Of a stretch of 64,000 nucleotides of DNA, positions 48,842 to 57,729 are shown in pieces. Each line of letters starts with the position of its first letter. The stretch's first letter is position 1. Location of the stretch: contig JADJOM010000003.1 in the NCBI GenBank assembly GCA_016713785.1, positions 1,135,501-1,199,500 on the forward strand, in the 5' to 3' direction. The notes beneath the pieces are model-generated. The model did not search any database. It was not told where the DNA came from and saw nothing but the letters and a program-made list of their open reading frames with translations. Source of the stretch: Gemmatimonadota bacterium. Lineage in GTDB: Bacteria > Gemmatimonadota > Gemmatimonadetes > Gemmatimonadales > GWC2-71-9. The position numbers and the translations under genes were made by a program.

Positions 48842-49186
48842 ATGGCCCGTCCGTACGAGGCGGTCTATATCTTCGACAGTGCGCTCGAAGAAGCCGCCAT
48901 CACCGAGAAGCTCACCCGCTTCCACGCCCTCACGCCGCAGCCCGGCGATGAGCCAGTGAAGTACAATCACTGGGGCAAGCGCACGCTCGCCTATCCCATC
49001 AAGAAGCGCGAAACCGGCTACTACGTCATCGCCAACTTCAAGGCGGAGCCCAGCCAGCTCCCGGAGTTCGAGCGCGCCCTGAAGCTGGACGACGCCGTCC
49101 TCCGCTTCCTGGTGGTGGCCGATGAGCACGACTACGCCCCGGTTCGCGCCGCCGCGGACCGCAAGTTCGAGGAGGACGACGAATGA
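48842..49186 (+). CDS. rpsF: Small ribosomal subunit protein bS6
   Basis: A 114-residue bS6 that binds 16S rRNA with bS18. The family pattern RPYEAVYIFDSALEEAAI, VKYNHWGKRTLAYPIKKRETGYYVIANFKAEP and FERALKLDDAVLRFLVV is intact, with a short acidic tail instead of a long poly-Glu extension. A good AAGGAAGG ribosome site precedes the ATG. It is first in the conserved rpsF-rpsR-DUF2232-rplI operon and overlaps rpsR by 4 bases. Confidence 0.97.
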   Translation: MARPYEAVYIFDSALEEAAITEKLTRFHALTPQPGDEPVKYNHWGKRTLAYPIKKRETGYYVIANFKAEPSQLPEFERALKLDDAVLRFLVVADEHDYAPVRAAADRKFEEDDE

Positions 49187-49404
49187 AGCGCGCACGCAAG
49201 GGTGATCCGCTGGCGGAAGCCGGGATCCACTACATCGACTACAAGGACGAGAAGATGCTGCAGCGCTTCCTGAGCGAGCGGGGGAAGATCCTTCCCGCCC
49301 GCTTGTCCGGGATCAGCGCGCGGCACCAGCGGCAGCTGTCGGTGGCCATCAAGCGGGCCCGCTACCTGGCCCTGCTGCCCTACATCAAGCGGGGCGTGAG
49401 CTGA
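49183..49404 (+). CDS. rpsR: Small ribosomal subunit protein bS18
   Basis: A 73-residue bS18. HYIDYKDEKMLQRFLSERGKILPARLSGISARHQRQLSVAIKRARYLALLPYI is the full family core. There is no N-terminal Cys cluster, so this is the zinc-free form. The ATG overlaps the rpsF stop, coupling the two partner proteins in near-equal amounts. Confidence 0.97.
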   Translation: MKRARKGDPLAEAGIHYIDYKDEKMLQRFLSERGKILPARLSGISARHQRQLSVAIKRARYLALLPYIKRGVS

Positions 49405-49430
49405 GCCTGCCGGGAGCGGCGCGGCCACCG

Positions 49431-50339
49431 GTGACGTGGAGAGCGATCCTCCTCCTCGGCGCCTACGTCGTGCTGTTCCCGCCGCTGTTCGTGCTGGGGC
49501 CGCTGGCGGGCCTGCTGGTGGCCTCGCGGCCCCGCACGCTGCGGGAAGGGGCCTGGATCGGGGCGGCGGTCCTGTGGCTGGTGGTGAGCCTGTGGCAACC
49601 CGGCGGCCTCGCCGCCCAGATGCTGCATGCGTGGGCCCTGTTCGTGACCGGCGCCTTCGTGGTGCTGATGCTGGCCGGCCGGATCCCGCTGGTGCCCGGC
49701 GCGCTGCTGGCGACGGTCTTCGGCCTGGGGGCGGCGACCACCTGGACCTGGTGGCTCGGCACCCGCTGGCAGGAGATCCAGCTGGCGGTGGCACACACCG
49801 GCTGGGACTTCTGCCGGCAGCTCCTCGACCAGGGCGGGCTCACGCCGGAACGGATGGCCGCGCTCCGGGTGTATGTCGGGGCCCTCTCGGACGGCGTGGC
49901 GGTCATGGCCCAGCTCTTCCCGGGCCTGCTGGTGCTCTCGGCCCTGCCGGGCCTGGCCCTGGCCTGGGCGTGGTACCACCGGATCGCGGCGCAGCCCACG
50001 GGCCGGCCGGCACCGCGCTTCGGCGAGTTCAGCTTCAGCGACCAGCTGATCTGGCTGGTGGTGGTCTGCATGGTGGTGCTGGTGATCCCCCTGCCGGCCC
50101 CGGTGAACGCGCTGGTGGGCAACCTGGCGCTGGTGGTGGGCGGGCTGTACGCCGCGCGTGGGGCCGCGATCCTCAGCGGCACCCTCGACGGCTTCCCGCT
50201 GCCGGTGCTGCTCGTGATTCTGGTGGGAGTACTGTTCGTGCTGCCGGTCGCGCTGGGCGGGTGTTTCGCCCTCGGGCTGGCTGATACCTGGGTGGACTTC
50301 CGGCGGCGCTATGCCGTCGCCGATCAGCGAGGGGAGTGA
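49431..50339 (+). CDS. DUF2232 (YybS-like) membrane protein
   Basis: A 302-residue protein with about eight hydrophobic helices. Its position between rpsR and rplI and the pattern of paired helices with a conserved FGEFSFSDQLIWLVVVCMV segment in the middle match DUF2232/YybS, which occupies the same place in many genomes. Start is GTG 49431 after a CGGGAG site. Function is unknown, possibly an S-component-like or envelope protein. Three bases separate it from rplI. Confidence 0.82.
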   Translation: MTWRAILLLGAYVVLFPPLFVLGPLAGLLVASRPRTLREGAWIGAAVLWLVVSLWQPGGLAAQMLHAWALFVTGAFVVLMLAGRIPLVPGALLATVFGLGAATTWTWWLGTRWQEIQLAVAHTGWDFCRQLLDQGGLTPERMAALRVYVGALSDGVAVMAQLFPGLLVLSALPGLALAWAWYHRIAAQPTGRPAPRFGEFSFSDQLIWLVVVCMVVLVIPLPAPVNALVGNLALVVGGLYAARGAAILSGTLDGFPLPVLLVILVGVLFVLPVALGGCFALGLADTWVDFRRRYAVADQRGE

Positions 50340-50342
50340 ACC

Positions 50343-50786
50343 ATGGAAGTCATTCTGCGCGAGGACGTGCGGTCGCTGGGCAAGGCCGGGGACATGGTCA
50401 AGGTGAAGCCGGGCTACGCCCGCAACTACCTCCTGCCGCAGGGACTGGCCTACGAGGCGACCGAGGGCAACCGCAAGCGGATCGTGGCCGAGGCCAAGGC
50501 CCGGGCCTCCCGGATCGCGGAAGAGAAGGCCGGCGCCGAGACCATCGCGCGGGCGCTGGGTGGGGTGAGCCTCACCCTGGCCCGGAAGGCCGGCGAGGGC
50601 GATCGGCTGTTCGGCTCGATCACCGCCCAGGACGTCGCCGACGCCCTGGCCGCCAAGGGCCACGCGGTCGACAAGCGGAAGATCGAGCTGGAGCACCCGA
50701 TCAAGACGATCGGGCACCACACCGTGCCGGTCCGCCTGCACCACGAGGTGATGGCCGAAGTCCGCCTGACGGTCGTGGCCGAGTAG
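50343..50786 (+). CDS. rplI: Large ribosomal subunit protein bL9
   Basis: A 147-residue bL9. The N-terminal domain MEVILREDVRSLGKAGDMVKVKPGYARNYLLPQGLAYEAT is textbook; the connecting helix (KRIVAEAKARASRIAEEKAGAETIA) and C-terminal domain (GDRLFGSITAQDVADAL, VPVRLHHEVMAEVRLTVVAE) complete the bipartite protein. A strong GAGGGGAG ribosome site precedes the ATG. It is the last ribosomal gene of this operon; the FakA-FakB fusion begins 10 bases later. Confidence 0.98.
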   Translation: MEVILREDVRSLGKAGDMVKVKPGYARNYLLPQGLAYEATEGNRKRIVAEAKARASRIAEEKAGAETIARALGGVSLTLARKAGEGDRLFGSITAQDVADALAAKGHAVDKRKIELEHPIKTIGHHTVPVRLHHEVMAEVRLTVVAE

Positions 50787-50796
50787 CTCCCGGCCG

Positions 50797-52632
50797 ATGT
50801 CGGTGGCCATCCGGTACGTGGACGGGCCGCGGCTGGCTCGCTCCCTCCTGGCCGCGGCGGACTGGGTGGCCGCCGGCCGGGAAGAGATCAACCGCATCAA
50901 CGTCTTTCCCGTGCCCGATGGCGACACGGGGACGAATTTCAGCCTGACCCTGCGTGCCGTCGCCGACGCCCTCCGGGCGCTCGGCGACGCGCCGCTTGGG
51001 GAGACCGCCGCCACCGCCGCGCGCGGCGCCGTCCTCGGGGCCCGGGGCAACTCCGGGATGATGCTCGCCCACTTCCTGCTCGGCTTCGCCGAACAGATGC
51101 GCGGGAAGGAGCAGGCGACCGCCGCCGAGGTGGCGAGCGGCTTCCGCTGCGGGGCGGAGCACCTCTACGCCTCCCTCGACGACCCCCGTGAGGGCACGAT
51201 CCTCACCGTGGCCCGGGAGGCGGCCGTGGCCGCCGAGCGCGCGGCGTCCGATTCCCCCGACATTTCCGCCTTCATGACCCGCCTGCTGCAGGAGGGCGAG
51301 GTCTCCCTCGCCCGGACGCCGGAGCTCATGCAGGCGCTCAAGGACGCGGGGGTGGTGGATGCCGGCGGGAAGGGCTTCGTGCGGATGCTCGAGGGCGTGG
51401 TGCGCTATATCGAGGGGGACCCCATCCTCCCGGCCGCCCCCTTTGCCGAGACCGAGGCCGAACTCGCCCCCGCCGCGCATGTGGAGGTGGCCGCGGAGCG
51501 GGACTTCCAGTACTGCACCGAGGTGATGATCCGGGGAGACCAGCTCCCCGCCGCCAACGAGGTCCGGGCCCAGGTCCGGAACTTCGGGGGCTCGGTCCAG
51601 GTGGTGGTGGCCGGGGACATCTTGAAGATCCATGTGCACACCGACACCCCGGATGCCGTCTTCACCTTTGCGGCGCGCTGGGGCGCGGTGGAGAAGACCA
51701 AGGCCGAGGACATGCGGGCCCAGCACCGGCGGCTGGCCCATGGGGACCGCCGGCCGGTGGCGATCGTCGCCGACTCCTCGGCCGACCTCCCCGACGCAGT
51801 GCTGGACCGGCATCACATCACCCTGGTGCCCCTCCAGGTGATCTTCGGGGACAAGACTTTCCGGGACCGGGTGGAGCTCAAGCCGGCGGAGTTCTACCGG
51901 ATGATGCGGAGCTCCCGGGCCCACCCGACCACCTCCCAGCCGACGCCGGGGGAGTTCGTCCGGGTGCTGCGCGAGGCCCGGGCGGAGGCTGAGGAAGTGG
52001 TGGCGGTGGTGCTGGCCAGCCGGCTCTCCGGGACGTACCAGTCGGGGGTCACCGCGGCCAAGGTGGCGGGGATCGAGCAGGTCCACATGGTGGACAGCGC
52101 CTCCGCCTCGCTGGGGCTCGGGATGCAGGCGCTGCGGGCGGCGGAGCTGGCCGAGTCGGGGTGGCGGGCGCCGGCCATCGTGGAGGAGCTGCGGCGGATC
52201 CAGAAGCAGTCCGGCTCTTTCATCACCGTGGACCGGTTCGACAACCTGCTCCGCTCCGGCCGGGTCACCCGGGGTCGCGCCTGGCTGGCGGGGATGCTCG
52301 ACGTCAAGCCGATCCTGAGCCTCGACAGCCAGGGCGCCGTGACGCCCGTCGACCGGGTGCGCGGCCGGAACAATGTGGTGCCCCGGGTGTTGAGTCTGCT
52401 GGAGAAGCGGCTCACGCCGCGGCCGGCGGCGGTCCGGTTCGGGATCGTCCATGCGGAGGCCCCGGAGGTCGCCGACCGGGTGCGGGCGGCCCTCGTGGCC
52501 GCGTACCGGCCCCGCGACGTGTTCGTGAACCTGGCCACCGGCGTCCTCGGGGCGCATGTCGGCTTCGGCGCCTGGGCGGTGTTCTGGCAGGTCGAGGACG
52601 GCACGCCGGCCCATCCGGGCGGGGCCGCGTGA
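50797..52632 (+). CDS. Natural FakA-FakB fusion: DAK2 fatty-acid kinase domain plus DegV fatty-acid-binding domain
   Basis: A 611-residue protein. Residues 1-205 are a DAK2/FakA kinase domain with INRINVFPVPDGDTGTN (31-47; ATP-metal Asp41, Asp43), LGARGNSGMM and DAGGKGFV. Residues ~225-310 match the FakA middle domain: FQYCTEVMIRG, RNFGGSVQVVVAGDILKIHVHTDTPD, AEDMRAQHRR. From 321 a complete DegV/FakB domain follows: VAIVADSSADLP, HPTTSQPTPGEF, ASRLSGTYQSG, FGIVHAEAPE. FakA normally phosphorylates a fatty acid held by a separate FakB, and its C-terminal domain binds FakB. Here the FakB-type domain takes that place in the same chain. It follows rplI closely and overlaps rsfS (GTGA). Confidence 0.9.
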   Translation: MSVAIRYVDGPRLARSLLAAADWVAAGREEINRINVFPVPDGDTGTNFSLTLRAVADALRALGDAPLGETAATAARGAVLGARGNSGMMLAHFLLGFAEQMRGKEQATAAEVASGFRCGAEHLYASLDDPREGTILTVAREAAVAAERAASDSPDISAFMTRLLQEGEVSLARTPELMQALKDAGVVDAGGKGFVRMLEGVVRYIEGDPILPAAPFAETEAELAPAAHVEVAAERDFQYCTEVMIRGDQLPAANEVRAQVRNFGGSVQVVVAGDILKIHVHTDTPDAVFTFAARWGAVEKTKAEDMRAQHRRLAHGDRRPVAIVADSSADLPDAVLDRHHITLVPLQVIFGDKTFRDRVELKPAEFYRMMRSSRAHPTTSQPTPGEFVRVLREARAEAEEVVAVVLASRLSGTYQSGVTAAKVAGIEQVHMVDSASASLGLGMQALRAAELAESGWRAPAIVEELRRIQKQSGSFITVDRFDNLLRSGRVTRGRAWLAGMLDVKPILSLDSQGAVTPVDRVRGRNNVVPRVLSLLEKRLTPRPAAVRFGIVHAEAPEVADRVRAALVAAYRPRDVFVNLATGVLGAHVGFGAWAVFWQVEDGTPAHPGGAA

Positions 52633-52997
52633 GCCCCGCGCCGGCGGCGGGGCGGGTCCCCGATGGGGATGTTGGCACGGCGGTGACCGCGATCGAGGAC
52701 CTCAAGGGCCGCGACATCATGGTCCTCGACCTGCGCGGCCTGACCGACGCCACGGACTACTTCATCGTGGCGTCGGGTACCTCCGACGCGCACGTCCGCG
52801 GCATCGCGGACTCGGTGGTGGAGAAGCTGCACCGGCGGGGCCTGCGGGCGCATCACGTCGAGGGCCTCTCGACCGGGCGGTGGGTGCTGCTCGATTTCGT
52901 GGACTTCGTGGTCCACCTCTTTCATCCCGAGGCGCGGAGCTTCTACCAGCTCGAGCGCCTCTGGAGCGATGCGCCGGAGCTCCGGTCCGGCGCCTGA
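52629..52997 (+). CDS. rsfS: Ribosomal silencing factor RsfS
   Basis: A 122-residue RsfS/Iojap protein, which binds bL14 and stops 30S-50S joining in starvation. The family core is complete: IEDLKGRDIMVLDLRGLTDATDYFIVASGTSDAHVRGIADSVVEKL, GLSTGRWVLLDFVDFVVHLFHPEARSFYQLERLWSDA. Start is GTG 52629 overlapping the upstream stop; an internal GTG at 52683 would give a shorter N-terminus. Sixteen bases separate it from the outer-membrane protein gene. Confidence 0.95.
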   Translation: MSPAPAAGRVPDGDVGTAVTAIEDLKGRDIMVLDLRGLTDATDYFIVASGTSDAHVRGIADSVVEKLHRRGLRAHHVEGLSTGRWVLLDFVDFVVHLFHPEARSFYQLERLWSDAPELRSGA

Positions 52998-53013
52998 ACC
53001 GGCAGGTGAGCTC

Positions 53014-56000
53014 ATGATCCGTCGTCTCGCGCTCGCGGTCCTCCTGGCCTCCGGCGCCCCCGCCACCCTCGCCGCCCAGTACTACTTCGGGCAGAACAAG
53101 GTCCAGTACCGGACCTTCGACTTCCAGGTGCTGCGCACCGAGCACTTCGATATCCACTTCTACCCCGAGGCGCGCCAGGCGGCGCTCGACGCGGGGCGGA
53201 TGGCGGAGCGCTCCTACCAGCAGCTGTCGCGGATCCTGCGGCACGAGTACCGCGAGCGGAAGCCGATCATCCTCTACGCCTCGCACTCCGACTTCCAGCA
53301 GACCAACGCGCTGGGCGGCGAGTCCCCGGGCGAGGGCACCGGCGGCGTCACCGACTTCTTCAAGCAGCGGGTCATCCTGCCCTTCACCGGCTCCTACGAG
53401 GAGCTGGAGCACGTGCTGCAGCACGAGATGGTGCACCAGTTCCAGTACGACATCTGGAGCCGCGGCCGGGCCGGCGCGGGCATCGGCACCATCATCAACG
53501 TGAACCCCCCGCTCTGGTTCGTGGAGGGGATGGCGGAGTACCTGTCGCTGGGCGGGGTGGACCCCAACACCGCGATGTGGCTCCGCGACGCCGCGATCGA
53601 GGGGAAGATCCCCACGATCGCGCAGCTCGAGTACGACTACCGGATCTTCCCGTACCGGTACGGCCAGGCGCTGGTGGCCTTCATCGGGCAGCGCTGGGGC
53701 GACGAGTCCATCGGCGCGATCATGCAGGGCACCCTGGCCGGCGGGGGCGGGCTCGAGGGCTCGATCCGCCGGGTGCTCGGGGTGGACTACCGCCAGCTGT
53801 CGGTGCTCTGGAAGGAGCACGTGCAGCAGACCTACCTGCCCGAGGTCGCCTCGCGACAGAAGGCCCGCGACATCGCGGATCCCCTGCTCACCGAGGCCCG
53901 CTCCGAGGGCACCCTCCACCTGGCCCCGGCCCTCTCACCCGACGGCAAGGACGTCGCGTACTTCAGCGAGAAGGATTTCTACTTCGTCGACCTCTACCTG
54001 GCCGATGCCTCCAGCGGCAAGGTGCGCCGCCGCCTGCTCAAGTCCTCCTACAGCAGCAACTACGAGACCTTCCGCTTCATCAATTCGGCCGGGAGCTGGT
54101 CGCCCGACGGGCGGTTCCTGGCCATCGCCGCCAAGCGCGGCGCGCGGGACGACATCGTCATCATCGACGTGCCCCGGAACCGCGAGGCCCGCCGGATCCA
54201 GGTCAAGCTCAATGGCGTCACCACGCCCTCCTGGAGTCCCGACGGCAAGGAACTCGTCTTCACCGGCTACGACGGCGGGCTGTCGGACCTGTTCGTGGTC
54301 AACGCGGACGGCAAGAACCTCCGCCGGCTCACCCGCGACCGGTACGCCGACCTGCACCCGGTGTGGTCACCCGACGGCAAGACCATCGCCTTCGCCACCG
54401 ACCGTGGCCCCGACACCGACTTCGGCACGCTCCACATCGGCAACATGAAGATCGCCACCTACGACGTGGCCTCGGGCCGGATCGAGGTGCTGCCGGGGAT
54501 GGAGCGGGGCAAGAACGTGAGCCCGCAGTGGTCGCCCGAAGGGGAGGCGCTGGCGTTCGTCTCCGACCGCGACGGGGTGAGCAACATCTTCCTGTACGAT
54601 CTCGCCGACCGGCAGACCTACCAGCTGACCGACCTGTTCACCGGCGCGCAGGGCATCACCCCGCTCTCGCCGGTGCTCTCGTGGGCCCGCGGCGCGGACC
54701 GGCTCGCGTTCGTCTACTACTCGCGCGACCAGTACGACGTCTACGCCCTCGACCATCCGCGCGGCCTCAAGCACGCGCCCTGGACGCCGCCGACCCTCCT
54801 CGGCCGCGACTCGGCACGGGTGGAGCCCCCGGTGGCCGTGGCGCCGGCCGACACCACCATCGTGGGGCGCGACAGCGCCTTCGCCCCGCCCCGGCCGGTG
54901 ACCACCAGCGGCTCGCTCTACGTGACCCCCGAGGGGTTCCGCCAGGCCGACACCGTCCCGCGCACCGACTCGGTGGTGCGCCCGCTCACGATCACCGCCC
55001 TGATGGACTCGGTGGAGATCCCCCTCCCCGACACCGCGGAATTCAAGGTCAACCGCTACAAGGTGAGCTTCCGCCCCGACTACGTGGCGCGGCCCACCAT
55101 CGGCTACACCCGCGACACCTTCGGCCGCGGGTTCTATGGCGGCAGCGCGGTGGCGCTCTCCGACATGCTGGGCAACCACGAGCTGATCTTCGCCGCGTAC
55201 GTCAACGGGCGGATCAGCGAGGCGCTGGTCAACGCCACCTACGTGAACCTCAACCGCCGGCTCAACTGGGCGGTGAGCGTCGGCCAGGAGCCGTACTACT
55301 TCCTCGAGCCGAGCCGGATCGTGGTCGACTCGCCGACGGCCGGCGAGAACACCTTCGTGACCAACCTGCGGCGCATCGTGCTCCGCTCAGCCTCGCTCCA
55401 GGGCATCTACCCCCTGAGCCGGTTCCAGCGGCTGGAGTTCGGGCTCACGGCCGCCACCATCAGCGACCGGCTGCAGCAGATCCTCGAGCCCTACGACCCG
55501 ATCAGCGGCTTCCCCACCGACGACGCCACCTCGCGCGAGCGGAGCCTCTCCGGCGGGAGCTACATCCAGCCGACGCTGGCGTACACCTTCGACAACAGCC
55601 TCTTCGGGTACGTGTCGCCGTTCTACGGCCGCCGCTACCGCTTCGAGGCGGCTCAGTCGATCGGCGGCTGGCGCTACTTCCAGGGCCTCGGCGACTACCG
55701 GCGCTACGACCACCTCTTCGGTCCCTTCACCCTGGCCACCCGCGCCCTGTACTTCGGGCGCATCGGTCGGGACGCCGACCGCTTCCGCGTGTTCCTGGGG
55801 AGCACCGAGCTGCTCCGCGGCCACACCTCCGGCAGCTACTATCGCAACGAGTGCAAGACCTCCGACCCGGGCACCTATACCGGGTGCATCGAGCTCGACC
55901 GGCTGGTCGGCACCCAGCTCGCCGTGGGGAGCACCGAACTGCGGTTCCCCATCCTCGATCCGCGCATGGGGTTCCTCCCCGCGGGGTTCCCGCCGATCGA

Positions 56001-56232
56001 GGGGGCGTTGTTCTACGACGTCGGGATCGCCTGGAACGAGGGGAATACGCTGCGCTGGCGCCGCCGGGCCGGCGACGACCCCGTCGATGTGCGCACCCCG
56101 ATGCAGACCCTGGGGGCGTCGGCGCGCATGAACCTGTTCAACTTCGTGATCCTCCGGCTGGATTACTCGATCCCGCAGGAGCGCTCCGCGCTCAAGGGGT
56201 ACTGGACGCTCAGCCTGGGCCCGGCCTTCTAG
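53014..56232 (+). CDS. Outer-membrane fusion: gluzincin-like peptidase, TolB-type propeller and C-terminal beta barrel
   Basis: A 1072-residue exported protein. Signal peptide 1-21 (LAVLLASGAPATLAAQ). Residues ~40-280 form a peptidase-MA-like domain with HEMVH (137-141) and FVEGMAEY (169-176), the zinc site of gluzincins. Residues ~300-600 carry TolB/WD40-like propeller blades, each with (S/T)xxGSWSPDGRFLA-type strings such as SWSPDG, SWSPDGKELVFTG, VWSPDGKTIAFATDRG and QWSPEGEALAFVSDRD. The last ~390 residues alternate short amphipathic strands and end in a terminal aromatic (LGPAF), as in Omp85/surface-antigen barrels. A peptidase and a sensor or scaffold are thus displayed at the outer membrane. 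Such proteins are known in this phylum, but no function is established. A strong terminator follows. Confidence 0.85.
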   Translation: MIRRLALAVLLASGAPATLAAQYYFGQNKVQYRTFDFQVLRTEHFDIHFYPEARQAALDAGRMAERSYQQLSRILRHEYRERKPIILYASHSDFQQTNALGGESPGEGTGGVTDFFKQRVILPFTGSYEELEHVLQHEMVHQFQYDIWSRGRAGAGIGTIINVNPPLWFVEGMAEYLSLGGVDPNTAMWLRDAAIEGKIPTIAQLEYDYRIFPYRYGQALVAFIGQRWGDESIGAIMQGTLAGGGGLEGSIRRVLGVDYRQLSVLWKEHVQQTYLPEVASRQKARDIADPLLTEARSEGTLHLAPALSPDGKDVAYFSEKDFYFVDLYLADASSGKVRRRLLKSSYSSNYETFRFINSAGSWSPDGRFLAIAAKRGARDDIVIIDVPRNREARRIQVKLNGVTTPSWSPDGKELVFTGYDGGLSDLFVVNADGKNLRRLTRDRYADLHPVWSPDGKTIAFATDRGPDTDFGTLHIGNMKIATYDVASGRIEVLPGMERGKNVSPQWSPEGEALAFVSDRDGVSNIFLYDLADRQTYQLTDLFTGAQGITPLSPVLSWARGADRLAFVYYSRDQYDVYALDHPRGLKHAPWTPPTLLGRDSARVEPPVAVAPADTTIVGRDSAFAPPRPVTTSGSLYVTPEGFRQADTVPRTDSVVRPLTITALMDSVEIPLPDTAEFKVNRYKVSFRPDYVARPTIGYTRDTFGRGFYGGSAVALSDMLGNHELIFAAYVNGRISEALVNATYVNLNRRLNWAVSVGQEPYYFLEPSRIVVDSPTAGENTFVTNLRRIVLRSASLQGIYPLSRFQRLEFGLTAATISDRLQQILEPYDPISGFPTDDATSRERSLSGGSYIQPTLAYTFDNSLFGYVSPFYGRRYRFEAAQSIGGWRYFQGLGDYRRYDHLFGPFTLATRALYFGRIGRDADRFRVFLGSTELLRGHTSGSYYRNECKTSDPGTYTGCIELDRLVGTQLAVGSTELRFPILDPRMGFLPAGFPPIEGALFYDVGIAWNEGNTLRWRRRAGDDPVDVRTPMQTLGASARMNLFNFVILRLDYSIPQERSALKGYWTLSLGPAF

Positions 56233-56258
56233 CCCCTCGGCGGCACAGCGTAAGCTCA

Positions 56259-56298
56259 TGGCGCGCAAGGCTCTCGAGCCCTGCGCGCCAAAGCTTTT
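56259..56298 (+). terminator. Intrinsic terminator after the outer-membrane protein gene
   Basis: TGGCGCGCA (56259-56267) pairs with TGCGCGCCA (56282-56290); one mismatch, then GGCT (56269-56272) pairs with AGCC (56277-56280) around a CTCG loop. It is followed by AAGCTTTT (T-run 56295-56298). This is the most typical Rho-independent terminator in the window. Confidence 0.75.
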
Positions 56299-56323
56299 CC
56301 CGCCCCCCCCTCCCGGCTAGATT
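56295..56323 (+). promoter_or_regulatory. Candidate promoter of the SPOR lipoprotein gene
   Basis: TTTTCC (56295-56300), 17-base spacer, TAGATT (56318-56323), then ACCGCC and GTG 56330. The -35 shares bases with the upstream terminator's T-run. The transcript would start at the start codon. Confidence 0.45.
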
Positions 56324-56329
56324 ACCGCC

Positions 56330-57712
56330 GTGTCCACCCGTCCCCTCCTGGTGACGATGGTCCTCGCGGCCCTCGCCTGCCAGTCCGGCTCCCAGCCTTA
56401 CGCCCACGGTCTCTCCGCCGCCTCGACCATCCCACCCTCGAGCCTGCTGCGGCTCCCGGCGGCTGGCGGGCCGGCGGCGCTCTACCATGTGCCCGGGCTC
56501 GCGCCGTGGGACTGGCGGACCAGCACGCCGTTCCCGCCGCTCCGCCGGGTGGTCGGGGCCGACCTGGACCAGGAGCTGGTGTACGCCCTGACGGACAAGA
56601 ACGAGGTCGTCGCCCTCGATCTCCAGACGGCACGCCCCCGCCCCGTCCTAGCCCAGAGTGTGCGGGAGGTGACCATCGGTCCCGATGGCACCCTCTTCAC
56701 GGTGGACGACAGCCTGCGGGTAGTGCAGTTCGTCCGGCGCAACCCGGTCCGCTACGCCACCCGGCTCCCTGCCCGCCCGCGCGACCTCTTCGGGACCCGC
56801 GGCGCCACATTGATCGCCATCTCCGCCGGCGCCGCCAACGGCCTCACCCTGCTGCACCCGGGCGAGCCGCCCAAGCGGGCCGAGCTCCCCACCGGCGACG
56901 CCGCGGCCGCCTTCTGGGGCGACCTGCTCGCCATCGCGGCCGACTCCGCCGTCATCCTGGCCGACCCCGAGCAGCCCGACCTGCTGCAGAGCCTGCCGGT
57001 CAGCGGCCACGCCCGGGCCGTCCTCTTCTCGCCGTCCGGCCACCGGTTCTACGTGGCGCGGCGGGAGGGCGGCGTGCTGGTGTACAACCGCTTCACCCGC
57101 CAGAAGGTCGGCGAGATCGACCTGCCCGGCCCCGCCGGCGCGCTCCGGGTGGACCCGTTCGGGCGCTGGCTCCTGGTGCACCCCACGGGGGCCGACTCGC
57201 TCTGGCTGGTGGACCTTGCCACCGATCGCTACGTCGGCGGGTTCGCCGCTGACTGGTCCTCCGACCTCCCGACCGTGACCAACCAGCAGACGCTGCTGCT
57301 CAAGCTGGGGCGGGACGTCGTCGCGTACGACCTCACCAACGGTGAATTCCCCGAGGCGGGCCGCGTGCGCGATGGCTCCGGGGACTTCTGGCTGCCGCTG
57401 GCCTGGACCCCGGAGACCGGCACCGCGAGCGCGCTGCCGGAGACGGCCGCCGACACCACCACGCCGCTCGCGCCGGACGACGAGGCCGCGAGCCGGGTGT
57501 ACCTGCAGGTCTCCAGCTCGCAGAACCGGGCCTGGTCCGACGAGCTGGCTCGCCAGCTCGAGCAGCAGGGGCTGCCCGCCTCAGTGCTGGAGCCCCGCGA
57601 TGGCGAGGAGGGCTTCCGGGTGGTGCTCGGGCCCTATCCCACGCGGGAAGTCGCCGAATCCACGGGCCGCCGCCTCGGCCGCCCGTTCTTCATCTATCAA
57701 CCCGACCGCTAA
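56330..57712 (+). CDS. Lipoprotein with beta-propeller-like body and C-terminal SPOR domain
   Basis: A 460-residue protein. The signal MSTRPLLVTMVLAALAC ends in lipobox LALAC-type (Cys17). Residues ~35-370 look like a propeller, with repeats such as VGADLDQELVYALTDKNEVVALDL, HRFYVARREGGVLVYNRFTRQKVGEIDLPG and LWLVDLATDRYVGGFA. Residues ~387-460 form a SPOR domain (RVYLQVSSSQNRAWSDELARQLEQQG, RVVLGPYPTREVAES), which binds denuded peptidoglycan at division sites. It may therefore act at the septum or in cell-wall remodelling. Start is GTG 56330, six bases after a TAGATT element. The smc gene follows 17 bases later. Confidence 0.85.
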   Translation: MSTRPLLVTMVLAALACQSGSQPYAHGLSAASTIPPSSLLRLPAAGGPAALYHVPGLAPWDWRTSTPFPPLRRVVGADLDQELVYALTDKNEVVALDLQTARPRPVLAQSVREVTIGPDGTLFTVDDSLRVVQFVRRNPVRYATRLPARPRDLFGTRGATLIAISAGAANGLTLLHPGEPPKRAELPTGDAAAAFWGDLLAIAADSAVILADPEQPDLLQSLPVSGHARAVLFSPSGHRFYVARREGGVLVYNRFTRQKVGEIDLPGPAGALRVDPFGRWLLVHPTGADSLWLVDLATDRYVGGFAADWSSDLPTVTNQQTLLLKLGRDVVAYDLTNGEFPEAGRVRDGSGDFWLPLAWTPETGTASALPETAADTTTPLAPDDEAASRVYLQVSSSQNRAWSDELARQLEQQGLPASVLEPRDGEEGFRVVLGPYPTREVAESTGRRLGRPFFIYQPDR

Positions 57713-57729
57713 GCCAGGAACGCCCGCGC

